A stretch of 64,000 nucleotides of DNA from Protea cynaroides (GCA_028583415.1 CM053269.1:46161888-46225887), one strand, 5' to 3'; numbered from the stretch's first letter, positions 1 through 18,170 are shown. Notes: generated by a model from the letters alone, not told the origin. Numbers and translations: made by a program.

Positions 1-2190
1 GAAAGAGAGGGATCCTCTATGGGTTCCTGAGGTCTAATCGGGTTGCAGAGAGCAGAAGCTGAGAGAAGGACAAACCCAGGTAAGGTATTCACCTCTGTTT
101 TTTCCCTTTTGTAGTTTTAACTATTCTTTCTCTATCTTATTTTTATTTTTTATTTTTTTAGCTTGAACTATATTGTATTTCACTCTTATCTTTGGATCTA
201 GCTGGTTTCTTTCTCATGTGCACTTATTGAGAATGCATTTTCTTTTGTGGATGTGTTATAGGATGCTTCCCCATGCTTGTAGCCCTTCTTATCTTTTTTG
301 TTTTATTTTTATTATTCATTTATTTATTTTTCCTTTGTGTGCCCCAGTTTGAAGTACTCTTTTCTTTCTTAATGCTTAGTGAGTTGGATTTTTCATCTCC
401 CTATAGTTCCCCTGTGATTTTCCCTCTGTTGCATTCTGTTTTATGTGTTGTACGTTGTTTTTGTTTTGTTCTTCCTTGGCAACTCAATGGTAATATTCAA
501 TCAAAGGAATGGTGTTTGTTCTTTTACAGAGTGTGGTATTTGCTGGATAGGCTTTTTGGTTGCCTTTCAAGAGAAATGACCTTTGGTTGGGTGTTTTTTA
601 GTTTTTCTAGTTTAAGGTGTTTTTTGGCTTCCTTCTTTTTGCAAGAATAAGTTCGGTTAGAACTGATTAGAAATTACTGTTTCCTTGTTTCTATTTTGGG
701 TTTCAATTCTTTTGAAGTTTGTATGAGCTTAAGACCAGATCTCAGCTGATAAATCAAGTCTGGTATCATTCCCCTCTATAGACTTCGGTCTTAGTCCATG
801 AGGACCTTATATGTTGAGTGTCGGCCATAAAGGTAAATGTTTGATTTTCCTTTAATGAAGACCTGGTTTTGGCTAGTGGGATGGGAATGATTCTTTGTTT
901 CTATTTTTTGCTCAATGGGTTCCATAGTGATGGTTTTGCTTTGTCATTTTTTTTTCTTTAAAAAAAAAAAAAAAAAAAAGACAGAAGTCAATGTTCAGAG
1001 TAATGGGGTTTCAACTTTGGAATAAATTTCACAAATTCGATTAGGAAGTGTTGTGTCGGTTTATTTATTTATTTATTTATTTCTATTTTTGTTTGTTTGT
1101 TCGTTTGTTATGTGGTGTTTTCCAAATTTCAGCAATCATTTACTATACTTCATTTTGTTTCCTTTTTCAAAATCTAATTTCAAAAACCCCCCTTCTTTCT
1201 TGTTGTTTTCAACGTTGTTTAGTTCAATAGTTGTTATCCCTTTGTGATGCTATGCTTTGAGAATCCGAATAGGTGATTGTTTGCTAGGGTATTTTGGGTT
1301 TTTTATTTGGATTAGTTTGGTCTGCTGATTTAGAGGTTATTGGTTTGTTTTCAGTTTGGTCTGGGCCATGTCTGGTTCGGCCACACCTAGTTCAGGTTCA
1401 AGGTTGGGTTGATTTAGTCCATTCGAGTTAGATTTAGCCTTAATATGGTTCAACCAGGTTGTATGAGTGGGTAGTCTATTTTGGTTTTGTTTATGCTTAG
1501 GTTGAGTTTTTTGTTTGGGTTTGGCCCAACTTAGCATGGTGTTTGGTTTAGGTTTAGATTGAGTTAATTTAGATGGATTTTGGTTTAGGCTAATTTGTTT
1601 GTCCTCTTAGGTTGTCCTCTTAGGTCGTGTTTGCTTGTGCCGGACTTATTTGGCCCATCCGATTATGATGATATGATTTCGCATTTTTACCATAAGTTGT
1701 TTCATGATGGGATGTCAATACCATGTTTAAAGTCATCATGTATTTATTTCGGTTTAAATTGTTCATTTTTATATCATGCTTAGACTATAACCTGTATGTA
1801 TGTCTAATTGAAAATAAATGCTTATGTCAACATGTGGTCCCCACCCCAAAGGTATATCTCCATTTGAACACCATGATAGATGCATGTTAGGGTACTTCCT
1901 TCTCGCTATGTGATTGGTTAGGGGACTCCAAATAGTCTGATCCATTGTAAGCCCATTTAGAATGGACTTACCCAACCTAGGATTGGATCCAAGAGTGTGG
2001 GAAATCGTTGTATAAAAAATGTATTAATGAAAAAATACGATTTGGTAGATGTATGTATAGGATTGGTGGCCCGACGAATGGTCCACCTGGGTATCCCGAA
2101 TGTGGGATATGAGTGAGATACTAGTAAATCCCGTGTATGGGGAGCTGAGACATTTTGGCCTTTCCTGAGTGTTGCCACGCGTGACCATGG
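1..2190. other. AT-rich non-coding DNA
   Basis: I see no convincing gene here. The first 80 bases end in a good splice donor (CAG then GTAAGG near 80), so a noncoding exon of an upstream transcript is possible but unproven. The rest is T-rich, with a poly(A) tract near 960-980, a TTTA tandem near 1062-1082 and imperfect GGTT/GGTTTAG-rich repeats from about 1300 to 1600. Short open frames in the stretch have low-complexity translations and no family motif. Confidence 0.5.
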
Positions 2191-3310
2191 CTCGTCAATC
2201 CATGGGAACTACATTTGACCTGATTCTGGAGAGACAGAGGTCTCGAGAGATACGTAGTCTGCGGGGGAGTTTGGTCGTTCCATGCTCAATCAAATTGAGG
2301 TAAGTTCCATGTATTATGGGATTACCTCAGCGAGGGGATTCCCTGTGAAAGGGAATACCTCTACACCTAGATGTGCTCCACTATTGTGGAAGTATCACAT
2401 CCTTCGGATGTGTTCCAATATTTTAGAAGCATCATTTTCACACACACACTCAAATTGAGGTAAGTTTCATATTGTATGGGATTACTTTATCGCGGGGGCT
2501 CCTTATGGTAGGAGTGCCTCTACACCCTGAGATGGATTTCACTGTTGTGAGAATATCTCTCCTCTTGATATGTTCCAATATTTTGGGAGCATCATTTGTT
2601 GCACACACATTCAAGTTAAGATAAGTTTCATGTATTATGAGATTATCTCAGCGAGGGTATTTTCCTGTGGAAGGGAATACCTCTACACTGAGATGGGTCT
2701 CACTGTTGTGGGGACATATCTCACCATCGAATGTATTTCTATAATTATGGGAGCATCCATCGCATGGGATGCGTTCTAATATTTTGGGAGCGTCCCTCTT
2801 CTTGCACACACCTGGTACGTACACACCTGTCCGAACTACGTTTGGCCTGATTCCCACCGCACAGGGATATGTAGGCGGTCTGAGATTTTCTCAGACCTCG
2901 GTCATATGTTGTATATCATTTTTCCTTTCTTTAGATATATGTTTAGGTCATTCATTAAATTTTTTAATTCATTTTGTGATTATTTTATTGTTTAATTTGT
3001 TTAATTTCAGCTTATGTCATGCGTAGTTAATAAAAAATTAGAGATCAAATTAGGATTTCCCCTTGTATCTTATCGTTTAATTAGATAGCCCAAGTGTTCA
3101 TAAACTATAGAAAATAATAGGATTTATGGAGACCGGTTCAACCGGACGAGTTGGGTGCCTAACACCTTCTCAACTCGTAATTTGGTACTTGCCCGCCTTT
3201 GGGAAGACGAGATAGTCATTCCATTTGCGTGAGTCTCTAGTGTCCCTCCATTGAGAGACATCATTTATGGGTTATAGATCTTATCTAGGTGGCGACTCCA
3301 GTCTTCTTAT
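2190..3310 (+). mobile_element. Decayed Gypsy (Tat/Ogre-like) LTR region
   Basis: The stretch carries phrases that I know from long plant Gypsy LTRs: a GAACTACRTTTGRCCTGATTC box followed by a GGATAYGTAGGC-type box. The pair occurs once near 2206-2260 and again near 2833-2876. A GGGTGCCTAACACCTTCTC box lies near 3151 and a GGTGGCGACTCC box near 3290, which in these families sits at the LTR/primer-binding-site boundary. I see no gag or pol open frame beside it and no clear TG..CA ends or target duplication. The call rests on remembered family motifs; a comparison with Tat/Ogre LTR libraries would settle it. Confidence 0.42.
2291..2811. repeat. 160-bp tandem repeat, three copies
   Basis: Three head-to-tail copies start at 2291, 2451 and 2612 (period 160-161). 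Each begins with CAARTTRAGRTAAGTTYCAT and carries in order a YATTATGRGATTAYCTCAGCG box, a GGGAATACCTCTACAC box and a TTCCAATATTTTRGRAGCATC box, ending in a CACACACA run. The third copy is longer (about 200 bp) because its last part is duplicated again near 2725-2790. The copies diverge visibly, so the array is old. It lies between the two copies of the Gypsy LTR box pair, as an internal minisatellite of an LTR would. Confidence 0.8.
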
Positions 3311-5002
3311 CCTCCACTAGCATGAGTGGATGAGATCTGAAAGTAGAACTTTTCAGATCTTAGCTCTCACTTTCAGATCTTAGTTTGAGTGTAATGAGAG
3401 TAGATAATTTTAACTACATGTTAATTCAAATTTAAAAATAAGGACAATAAATTTTCAAATTTTTTTCCCTGATCCTCAGACCTATTAAATGCCACTAGAC
3501 AGTTTCAGTTAAAACGTGACCTTGAAAAGAGCCTGATCCCATGGTTTTTGTGGGATTTTCTGAAGGATGAGATGGGAGAAATCTGGGGGCACAAGCCTCT
3601 CATCGGGTTGTAATTTCCACCTGGTTTTCCAAATGCATGTGGGATTTACTATTCACAAGTTAAAAAGTACAATTTCCCACCCACTAGCATCCCTTTAAAC
3701 AAACGGGCTTAAAAATTTTGTAAGTCACGAATAAAATGAATTTTTTACAATTTTTTTTGAAAGTAATCCATCCTCATGTCATTGTCAAGAGATTGTTTTT
3801 TCTTGTTTCAAATCGACATGTAAAATGATTATAATTAATCATTAAAAAAATAAAAAAAAATGTATTACTAAGGCAAAAAAAAAAAAGATCAAATCATCTA
3901 TCTGGTGAAGTGTCAACGTCAAATAAAAAATCCTTTTATATAAATGAATCATACTATTTTATTTATTTTTATGAGAAAATGAATCATACTAATAGCTTTA
4001 GGTTCAATAGCTTACTATATAAAAATTTGATTGGCTCTCAAACTTTATGGACATTTGGTCCACATAACCATCTACTATTGTGTAATTTAACTTTCCTAAG
4101 TTCCTAATATAAGATGTCTCCTAAATTTATTTCATTTTGGTTTGAAGAAGAAAGCAGTTGGACTTAGAAGCCAAGCATGTGTTCACTTGTGAAAAGAATG
4201 GTGGTGGTGTCCTTGCAGTTGTTTTTTTTTTTTTTTTTCTATTTTTTTTTTTTTTTTCTTGTTTAAAGATTATTACAAAGTCCAAGAAAAGTGAAAATGG
4301 TGGGAATTGTGGAGAAATGAAACAAAAGTGGACAAAAATAAGCTCACATCTTATAATTATGTGTTGAATTATTTCAAGAAATTGCAAGAAAATTGAGGAA
4401 GAAGAAAGACCGACCTGGGAAAAGTGGAGTTCAGATCATCTGCATGTAATTATACATTTCATGTGAACTCATCACCATCGATAAGGTGTGGGATCTATTT
4501 ATAGATTGTGGGACCCACTGAATGTGGATAGTGAAGATATCCTAAGGAGAGTACAACCACTGAACATGGATGGTGATAAGATTCTAAGGAGAGTACAAGT
4601 ACATACAGATGAATTATTATTGGAAAAAGGAATGTGTAACTCTGGTTCCATGGATGTTTGATTGTCACTATTGATCGCGGGTGTTTTAGACGTCATAAGT
4701 GCCCGAAAGAGTCATGTTTGGATGGCTTCTCCCACTGCGGCATCAATACCAATAAGGAGGTAAGGAGGTTACTCAAAAGTGGTCAAATGCATGCATAGAG
4801 GATGTGTCTAGCAAGAACATGTAATTCACTCGGTTCGACTTATGTTTCACTAGAGTCCATGGTCGGAGAAAAATGAAGGGGAGAGAGATCAACTGGAGTG
4901 AGGAATAAAAGAAAAACTAAAGGAAGTGAGATTGATCTACATAATAAACCGGGGTTGTTAAGGCTTCATTTGTTTTGATGTAAAATTTTATCATAAAATT
5001 AA
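3311..5002. other. Non-coding DNA before the MULE
   Basis: I see no gene. The stretch holds poly(T) runs near 4220-4260, poly(A) near 3842-3890, and a small local duplication at about 4500-4590 in which a GTGGATAGTGA...CTAAGGAGAGTACAA phrase occurs twice about 45 bp apart. Open frames here cross homopolymers and have low-complexity translations. Confidence 0.5.
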
Positions 5003-6260
5003 GAGAAAATTACACAGACACCCCCTCTACTGTAATGAAACTATACAAAACTACCCTGCTTTTATAAAAATTACACATAATACCCCTCTAACAATGTTAT
5101 CATACAATCTCACCCACACTGTTACTTTCAACTATACAGCAGAGAGTCAAATTTGTTTTAAGACAAAAATACCCTTGATTCCGAAGACAAGGACGACGGA
5201 GACAACAAAGTCTGTTCTCCGTTGTAATTCCATGAAGATGCACAAAGAGACCTCGATTGGATTATAATGTGTAAACTCTCTGCAAAAAACTCAATAATTA
5301 TCTGCTCGATTTTCGCAAGGTCAGAGTGCAAATTGCTTTGAGAAAAAGCCATAAATTTCAATTGAAAAGCACCCTCATCACTACAAACTCAGAAAGGAAA
5401 GAAGCTTTCAAAAAACCAGACAGTAAAACCCCTAGAGATTAACTAATGAACTACGCATAACAAATTCGAACTTAGAAAAATAGAAAAAACCAATAGAATT
5501 CGATTTTAAGAGAGAATCTAAGGAAGCAGAATTTCATAAAATTCAACGTAAGTTCTCAAATAACACAGAATTGATAGATATCAGCATCAAACAAAAAAGA
5601 AGAAAAATAAAAGATAAAAACTAGAGCCTGCACTCACCATTTTACTGTTCCTGTTGTTGTTTTGCAATCTCCAATCCGGAGAGGAAAAAAATGACAGCTT
5701 TTTCCTTTTTCAGTTGATCATTATTATTTTTCCTCTTCCCCTTTGGAATCGATGATCCATGTTGATTAAGAGAATTCAACTTACAAATCTGCCGAAAACG
5801 GCAAGGTTTGTGAAGCTTGAGGAAGGAGATATCAGAAGATGTAGTTAGATGGAACGTCAAAGCTCTGTTTTAGTTGCAGACTTTCACCCGTTAGCTTTAT
5901 TACAGGCCGTCGTTCATAAATGAAACCACTATTGAAAGACAAAACCATAGGTCTCAGATCTTGTCGATTGAGCCATTCTATGGAGGAGATGATCTTGAAA
6001 TATGGGAAGTAATTGGAACACACTGGCAGCAGAAACGCTCTAGACATTTTTTTTGCAAAAGGACGGTTGGAGGAGAGATGATGATAGACGGAAATCAGGA
6101 TAAAGAACTCAGGTTCCACCAGACAAAATACATGAAAGATCTAGGGTTTTTCACTAGTTTGTTCAGAAAATTCCTTTTTATTTCCTCTGCCCTATGTTCT
6201 TATTTTTCTTGTTTGAGATTTTTAGTTCCTCTGCCACCATCTCATTGATGTTGATCCATT

Positions 6261-6294
<34 letters not shown>

Positions 6295-6811
6295 TATCTT
6301 TTGTGAGTTGTGGTGGCATTCAGTTACCGACCCAGTCTTCCTTTTTGAGTGTTCCTCTTTTGTTTTCTTCTCCATTTAATCTCTAACACTATCTCCTTCC
6401 AACTCTTGTGACTTCCTTCAAAAATTTCTTGAAACTCATCATCAACATCAAAACTTGTGGTCAAGACATCTTCTTCCCCTTCTTCTATTGTAGTACTTGT
6501 AAGGGAAAAAAGGGCAACTCGTGGAGAAGAAAGATGAACTTAGGGTTTTTGTGGAGAACTTAACAATAAACCCATTGTATTACCCAATAAAAATATAAAA
6601 TATAAAATAAATCCATTTAGGTTATTTTACATTCATTAAGGGTATTTTTGTCTTCAAAAATATTTGACATTCTCCCGTTAAATTATAAGTAAAAGTATGG
6701 GTGAGAGTGTATGAAAGCATTATTAGAGGGGTAGTGTGTGTAGCTTTTATAAAGACAGGGTAATTCTGTGTATTTTCTCAACTATAAAGGAGGTGTCTGT
6801 GTAATTTTCCC
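5003..6811. mobile_element. Mutator-like DNA element with long TIRs and 9-bp TSD
   Basis: The ends are inverted repeats of about 180 bp (left about 5003-5180, right about 6640-6811). The outermost 20 bases are GAGAAAATTACACAGACACC on the left and GGGAAAATTACACAGACACC on the reverse strand at the right; the arms stay alignable, roughly 75-80% by eye, to a shared AGACAAAAATACCCTT phrase. Perfect 9-bp copies of TAAAATTAA flank it at 4994-5002 and 6812-6820. Long TIRs plus a 9-bp duplication are the signature of the Mutator superfamily. The 1.45-kb interior encodes no transposase I can recognise. On the minus strand, about 6535-6400 reads as an acidic peptide stretch (EEGEEDVLTTSFDVDDEF) that looks like captured coding sequence, so a Pack-MULE is possible. 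A GA microsatellite lies at about 6267-6294. Confidence 0.88.
6267..6294. repeat. (GA)n microsatellite
   Basis: About 14 perfect GA units, inside the Mutator-like element. Confidence 0.95.
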
Positions 6812-6820
6812 TAAAATTAA

Positions 6821-7940
6821 TGTCTAACATTGATTTTTTTTTAACAAATAAAATGTTACACATAAAAATTTACACCAAAACAAAGGGAGCTTGAGAGAAT
6901 AAAATTTCCTGCAAACGGAGCAGCATATCTAGGAACTAGGATCTACTCCTTCTGCAATAGGTTCACAAATCCCCCCTTAAGTTATAGTATTTTTTAAAGT
7001 ACTCTTTTAATTGAAATGAGATTCTATATGGATGGACATGAAACCGAGTAGTTGTCCATCGTTTAAGGGTTTTGAAGAGAAAAAATAGGAGAGTATGGGA
7101 GGGAGGGTGTCTCACATGTTTGTGTACACTACACGAACTCGATCACCATCCATATTCAATGGGTCCCACACTCCATAGGTGGGTCATTGTTATAAAAATA
7201 GATTCAATATAAAAGTCTAAGACTCAACAAACTGACAAACCAATATGACTTAATATGGAAACAACCAAATCAATAATATGTGAAGTATGCACAACAAATT
7301 AAATATGTACATGACTTACAACTATAAAGTAACAATCACTTGCAACAATGGTAGGACTGAGTCATTCCAACGTTCATTTTGCTTAATATTGTATTCATTC
7401 CTATTAGTGCAAAATGTTACCATGAATGAATCCCTGAGCTGAAACAACCTTGTCAAGAGTTATGTTGTAGTGAAAATATGGGCCTCATCAAAACTCAAAC
7501 GAATATGATCAACAAGAGAAAGACAATATGTTCATAAAGAGAGAGAGAGAGAGAGAGAGTATATTTTGATACATGTCCTTATATAAAAACATATTTTCAT
7601 ACATGGAAAGATATTAAATCTACCTTTATAATATATATTTCTACATTGTAGGACACCCTTTTCCAAACGTACCTCTACTTTTAAATATGTAAACACACAA
7701 CTCTTGTCAATGGTATATTACACACATTTCCTCATGTGTAACAATGTGGGGTTAAATTTTTCACAAATTATGCCTAAATAGACAAAAAAAAAAAAAAACT
7801 ATTTGAAAAATTAAATATTTGAAACATTATTTTTTTTTATTTTAAAATAAACCAACAGTTCCAATTCTCACGCCCATAGACATAATCTGATCTGCAGCGT
7901 GCACGAACTGCTTCCAAAATAAAATAGAATAAAATAACGG

Positions 7941-7944
<4 letters not shown>
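6821..7944. other. Intergenic DNA upstream of the SSL gene
   Basis: No gene is visible. It is AT-rich, with a short GA run near 7540-7559 and a poly(A) near 7783-7798. Confidence 0.5.

Positions 7945-7985
<41 letters not shown>
7945..7985. repeat. (GA)n microsatellite in the SSL promoter
   Basis: About 20 uninterrupted GA units lie 320 bp upstream of the SSL start codon. GAGA tracts are common in plant proximal promoters and are bound by BBR/BPC proteins; a regulatory role here is inference only. Confidence 0.95.
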
Positions 7986-7986
<1 letters not shown>

Positions 7987-8213
7987 ATGCATGGAGGAGG
8001 AAGACTGGAAGGAGTGAGTATGATTTCCACAATAGACATACAGCAGTCCGTCGTCATCTACGTATGTACTTCATGCGCGCGTTCAACCAGTCTACCTAGT
8101 ACCAGCAGTCTTTCGAGGCTCCACCTACCCACTGCCATCTCTTTCTTTAGACATTTCTTGGTGATGGTTACGAGGTAGTTAGAATCAAGAAAGGCAGCTG
8201 AACATACTGACAT

Positions 8214-8222
8214 TGTATAAAG
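8214..8222 (+). promoter_or_regulatory. Candidate TATA box of the SSL gene
   Basis: TGTATAAAG lies about 90 bp upstream of the ATG at 8305, which would give a 5' leader of some 60 nt. It is the best TATA-like motif just upstream. No transcript evidence is available. Confidence 0.4.
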
Positions 8223-8304
8223 TTCAACCTCCAAGCTCTCACTCGATTCCTCAGTCATCCTTCCTTCTCTCTCTTGTTCCCTTGTACCCAGTCTCAATTC
8301 AGGA

Positions 8305-13422
<5,118 letters not shown>

Positions 13423-16400
13423 GGTAATTACTTTGATTAAGAACTAGCCTAGATTTTTTCAATTCTGTTTCATTGGTTTTTTTCAATCTCTTCGACTTTA
13501 TGTGTTTACAAGTCTTTTTCCAAGGGTGTAACCTTTCCCCTTTCTCACTCTCCACCTTCCTCCCTCTGGTCTTTTATTTCCAATTATTTGTAATAATTAA
13601 AAAAAAAAAACTTTTTATAATCACCCTTAATTTTCTTATTTTTGCAGTAGTCATCTCATCCTGGTGGTTCAGCAGAGCCTACCTGCTTGAATCAAGTTAG
13701 GTGCATTTAACATATACAGGTAGTCCATCGATCAACAAAAAGGAGAAACTGGGTTCAGCATAACCCCTCTCTCTCTCTCTCTCAATCTATCTATCTATCT
13801 GTAATACTTATATGAACTGGAATTGTCAGGCACTGAACTAATACTTTCATTGCCTCTTCTCTCTTTAATACTTTTTTTTTGTGCTGGAATTTTTTTTAAG
13901 CACAGATCTAATATTTTCATTGTCACTCCTCTGAGAACTCAAACCTCAATGCAAGCCTCATGTATGGAAAATATTGGGTTTTCAATAAAAGGTTGGCTGA
14001 AGTGTTATTCTTGGATTGGTGCTGAGATCTTCAGCTGTTGATAATGGAGACCAGGGATCGAATCCTGTGTCAATAGGTGGGGGAGTTAAGCTTATACCAA
14101 AAATTAATAAACTAAATTCAAGTTCCCATCAACTTATTAGTGAGACTGAGAAATGAAGGAAACCAGGTGGCTTTCCTTGGGATCAAAATCCATCTCAGTT
14201 ACGATAAAGGCATAGTTCTAAATCTCGACTAGATCTTGGAAATCTCAACCTCATTGAAATCTTGGAATATTTTATTTACATGTTAAAAAAATAGTGTTCG
14301 CCGAAAGAAGGGAAAAGCCAATCCATCCTTAAGCCACCTGAGGCACGTTGGAGGTAAACCGTTCGTGTCTGTGATTCTTTTTAGCTTATTCAATCTAAAT
14401 TAAATATTTATTTAAAAAAAAAATCTAAATCAAATCATTCTTACCTACCAAAGCATTCAAACACTCAAATTGATTTTCTCATAATTTATCATGTATAGTT
14501 ATTCCTAAATTAGCTCTAACTTGATCCAATATTCAGTTTGTCAAGCTCACCTCTCCATATGATTAAAATGGTGGACAATTCAATTGTATTTTAAGGTATG
14601 GCATATCTAATTGGTCCTGATCTGGTCCGGATTAGGCTGAAATTATCCCAAAAAAGCAGGTCCGATGAGCCCCAACCTAATAATGATCCGGACCAAATCA
14701 ATTTAGACTGAATATTAAACCTTAGCTTTTCTATTTCAACTTTTTGGATGGCCTTAATGGATATCTTATCAGGCTTTCAACCTGAACCAGTTGAACCAGC
14801 CCGATAACAACTCAAAACAGGACCAACCCCTTAGTTAACGTATAGAGTGCAGTCTACCCAGTCTGAATCTCTTAATGGACATGTTTCGGTTAGGCTTTAT
14901 AATACCCAACATCAATTTGGCCCGAACTGAAACCAGCCCGTTGACACCCCTAAGATCATGTCAGGAATCAATACAACCCGATTCGCCCCAATACACGTAC
15001 ATAGTTAGCGCATTCGTCATAGTTAGCAGCTCCATATCAAGGTCATCATCAATATCGTCACTATCATCAATATCGTCACTATCATCAATATCGATATCAT
15101 CAATAAAGTTTCCGACATGGCAGCATCTCATTAAATGGATCGGCCAACCGATTATTTCTGATTCTTCCTCAATATTTCTGATTCGAATCGAAATTGAAAT
15201 CGACAAATTCTGTTTCTTTGAATCATGATGATAACATAAGTTTGTCCGATGCACGAAGGCATCTAGATGGCACTTAAGTCAAACATAATAAAAAAAATTT
15301 AAAGTCATTGCTCTTAATTTGACTTTCTTCATATTAATAAAATTTATGGTCACATTCATGCTAGGAATAAGAACAAACTAATATTTATGACAAAATTCTT
15401 TGAATCTTCCAACCCTTTTTATTTATAGGAGTTCTCTTTTTATTTTTCTAACCTATTTCTTTCATTAATGCATTTCTTGTTTAGGATTTAAATGCAACAC
15501 ATTCCACCATCTTTTATTCCACAAGGATTAGGTATCTAACTGACAATTCAAACTAGTCATGTGAAAAGTATAACTTAAAGAAGAAAGCTCTTTCTCATAC
15601 TGTGTTTCTTTGCGCCCTCCTCACATGGGATGATATGACACTCAACCTCTAACCTCTATTCATTTCATCCCCCTCTCTCTCTCTCTCTCTCTCTTATATG
15701 TGAGAGGATATGGGCACAACTAATGTATTGACCATGTTGTTAAGTATGTTTTTGGTTCCTCTCTCCACATAGGTACCCTTTCAATCGTCCATCACTGTCC
15801 ACGCTATGTGGGACCCGTTAAACATGAAAAGTGATGAGGTCATGAGGAGCCCATGTGGGGAGAGGATCCAAACTAGTGAAATATCAAAGACCATTTTTTT
15901 AATATATTTTATTTTAACACTAAAAAGGTTAACCAACCCATGATAAAAGGGAAAAAAATCTTCTCCAGGCACCAACTCGTCTGATGGACGACTAGTGCGG
16001 CACTAGACGATAGAAGAGGATTCAAGTCCTGATAAAAGATCAGCCACTAATGAAAGACCATTTGATTGTACTACTTCTTTTTATGACAAAAGGGTTTGAA
16101 TCTTTCAACCTCAACCCCTTGGATTTATGGGATTTATGGGTCTATCTCTATTTTTTTTATGAATTATTTCCTTAAAAAAAAAAAATGTGCTCTCTTCCTA
16201 AAGATTAAAAAGCAGCAACTTTATTCACACGGATATGCATCCCTATTTTTCATGATACTTCAAACTAGTCATGTGAAAAGGACCACCATGGGCATGGGAA
16301 ATGAATTCAGTTTAATTACGTAATTGAGCTGAATAATCAACATACACCTAATCTTTGTTTAAGCCTAATATTAGGTCTACATACCTAAACAAATCCCATT

Positions 16401-17400
16401 GGCTTGGGATTATGACTTGTTCAGATCATTTTCATTATACTATTTCTTTTTTAGAGAGGGTTTCTCACAAAATCAATGGTTCAAGTACTTGGAATCGAAG
16501 ATGGATCGATTAGTCGATCTTCATCTGATTTCGTGTCGAAATGGCCCAAATCGGCCAAGATTGATGCAAAGATCCTAGAATTGCTTTCATATGTGTGAGA
16601 ATCGGCATTGCACGTTTCTATATTTTGGGTATTTCACGCGGTTGGCCTAGTTTATTTGGAGACGTATTAATCGATCTATGTCAAAGTTCTAAAACCATGA
16701 CAACTCCGGTATGAGGGGAATCTACCATATCACACCAATAATGATATGGAAAAAACATTAATAAAGGGGAAAAATATCCTCTTCAGCTGTCCAATAATGT
16801 TGGATCTCCCTTTTACTAGGTGAGAACATGATTCAATGGTACTGAATCCGATTAGGCAGTTGGAGAGAATTTGCATCTCAAAGGATTTATGTGGTCAGGA
16901 AAGGATCTTTTCAGTAGAGGAGAGGGAAAATGTGTATAGAAATCATCTCGTGTCAAGGGTTCCGTAGGAGACTCGACTGCATCCAGTTGATGTCTAACAT
17001 GTGAGCGTCGGTTGAATCTAAGCCGTCCAGTCACCACTGGTGCATAAGCCGATACCTCTCTGTGTTACATTTTATTGCCAAGATTGATGGTTCGGATTTA
17101 GTCGATGCTCATGTATCGGGCATCGACTGATAGCATTCGAGTCTCCGAGGAAACAATTTGGATTTGGAAAATGCTAGAATGTCAAAAACATGGGAATCGA
17201 TTGTGATCCAAGCTACTTCGGGTATCTGATTCTAATTTTTTCCCGAACGGTTTAATTGTACAATCATGAGATATGGTTGAGATTTGGTGGGTCCCATGGG
17301 ATAATACGACAAGAGGCACGACATTTCTGTGGGTCCTTCACCCGTTCCTGATGATGTTTAATAATAACGCGAGGTGTCTGATTTGTGTCGAAATCCAAAA
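13423..17400. other. Intergenic DNA, repeat remnants
   Basis: The first part is the 3' flank of the SSL gene, with CT and CTAT runs near 13770-13800. About 14590-14955 is a repeat rich in GGTCCGGAT/CCGGACC phrases ending in TTGACACCCCTAA, which resembles a hAT-type terminus (TTAGGGGTGTCAA). An 18-bp tandem (ATCAATATCGTCACTATC type) lies at about 15040-15105 and a CT microsatellite at 15672-15694. About 16490-16700 starts with GGTTCAAG and ends with CTAAAACCATGA, the end pattern of the small hAT-like elements elsewhere in this window. I see no gene. Confidence 0.5.
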
Positions 17401-17528
17401 AAGGAAAATTACAGTTACTTACCCTGTAATTTGGCTAAAAGACACGAACCTCCTCTTTTAAAACTGGCTAGGGAGGGAAGTTCGTGTCTTTTAGTCAAAA
17501 TACAGGGGAGGTTAGTGTAATTTACCTT
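17401..17528. repeat. Foldback (palindromic) element, 128 bp
   Basis: Two arms of about 55 bp are inverted copies: the left has GGAAAATTAC and GCTAAAAGACACGAACCTCC, the right has GGAAGTTCGTGTCTTTTAGT and GTGTAATTTACC. The transcript would form one long hairpin. The ends resemble in style the TIR of the Mutator-like element at 5003-6811, but no target duplication is evident. Confidence 0.7.
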
Positions 17529-17539
17529 TACAGTTAATG

Positions 17540-18170
17540 GTATCAATTGATATAGTATCAGTATTTTAATACGGTTCCGGTTCACTTCAGAGAATAAAAT
17601 GTCTTACCATTACCGTATAGTACCAATATAAAAATGGTTTTCTCATACCATTACCATACCTGCTCGTACTATTTTTAATTGATACGAAGTATAATTTTTA
17701 TTAGATTCCGTTTCTCCCAATCTCCTATGTATGGAAGAATTAAGGGGCAAGTTTCGCCTTTCTTATCTGAAAGTATCCATTCCCGGGTTAAGAGCTATGT
17801 ACTGATGCCTTCTCGTAATTGATGGAGGAGCTTTCAACCTATCTGATATAGCTTTTTCGGGAGCTGTCCCGGAAACACCCGTTACGAAAGCAGTTTTTAT
17901 CCGTTTTATCCGATACAAAATACGATTATAATTCAATACGAAATATAGTATATTTTAACTTAAACTGGAGAGTTGGACTCGGGAGTGGACCAGTGAAGTG
18001 TGTCTATGACACAGTATATAAACGGTATATAGTATCTAAACAGTATACAAATCGATATGTAAACGGTGTACAAATCGATAGCTAAACGATCCTGTACTGT
18101 GGTATATCAATATCGATACAATCAGTACGGTAGTAGTTTCGGTATATGGTATCGGTATGAAATTACGGTT
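17540..18170. repeat. GGTATCGGTAT-rich degenerate repeat
   Basis: The stretch is dominated by variants of GGTATCAATA, CGATACAATC, ATACCATTACC and GGTATCGGTAT on both strands, as in small non-coding elements common in plant genomes. I could not fix the ends. It lies just upstream of the START gene. Confidence 0.4.

Noticed and set aside
273..650. 125-codon frame near the window start
   Set aside because: Almost entirely Phe/Leu/Val from T-rich DNA; no domain and no splice support.
2291..2811. CRISPR-like spaced repeats
   Set aside because: The units are contiguous 160-bp tandem copies in plant DNA, without short repeats and unique spacers.
5003..6811. Idea that the FAR1-related pseudogene is the transposase source of this MULE
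   Set aside because: The pseudogene lies 26 kb away, resembles domesticated FRS proteins and has no matching TIRs around it.
14875..15228. Ser-rich 117-codon frame and its Asp-rich reverse
   Set aside because: Both come from an 18-bp tandem repeat (ATCAATATCGTCACTATC); low complexity and no homology.
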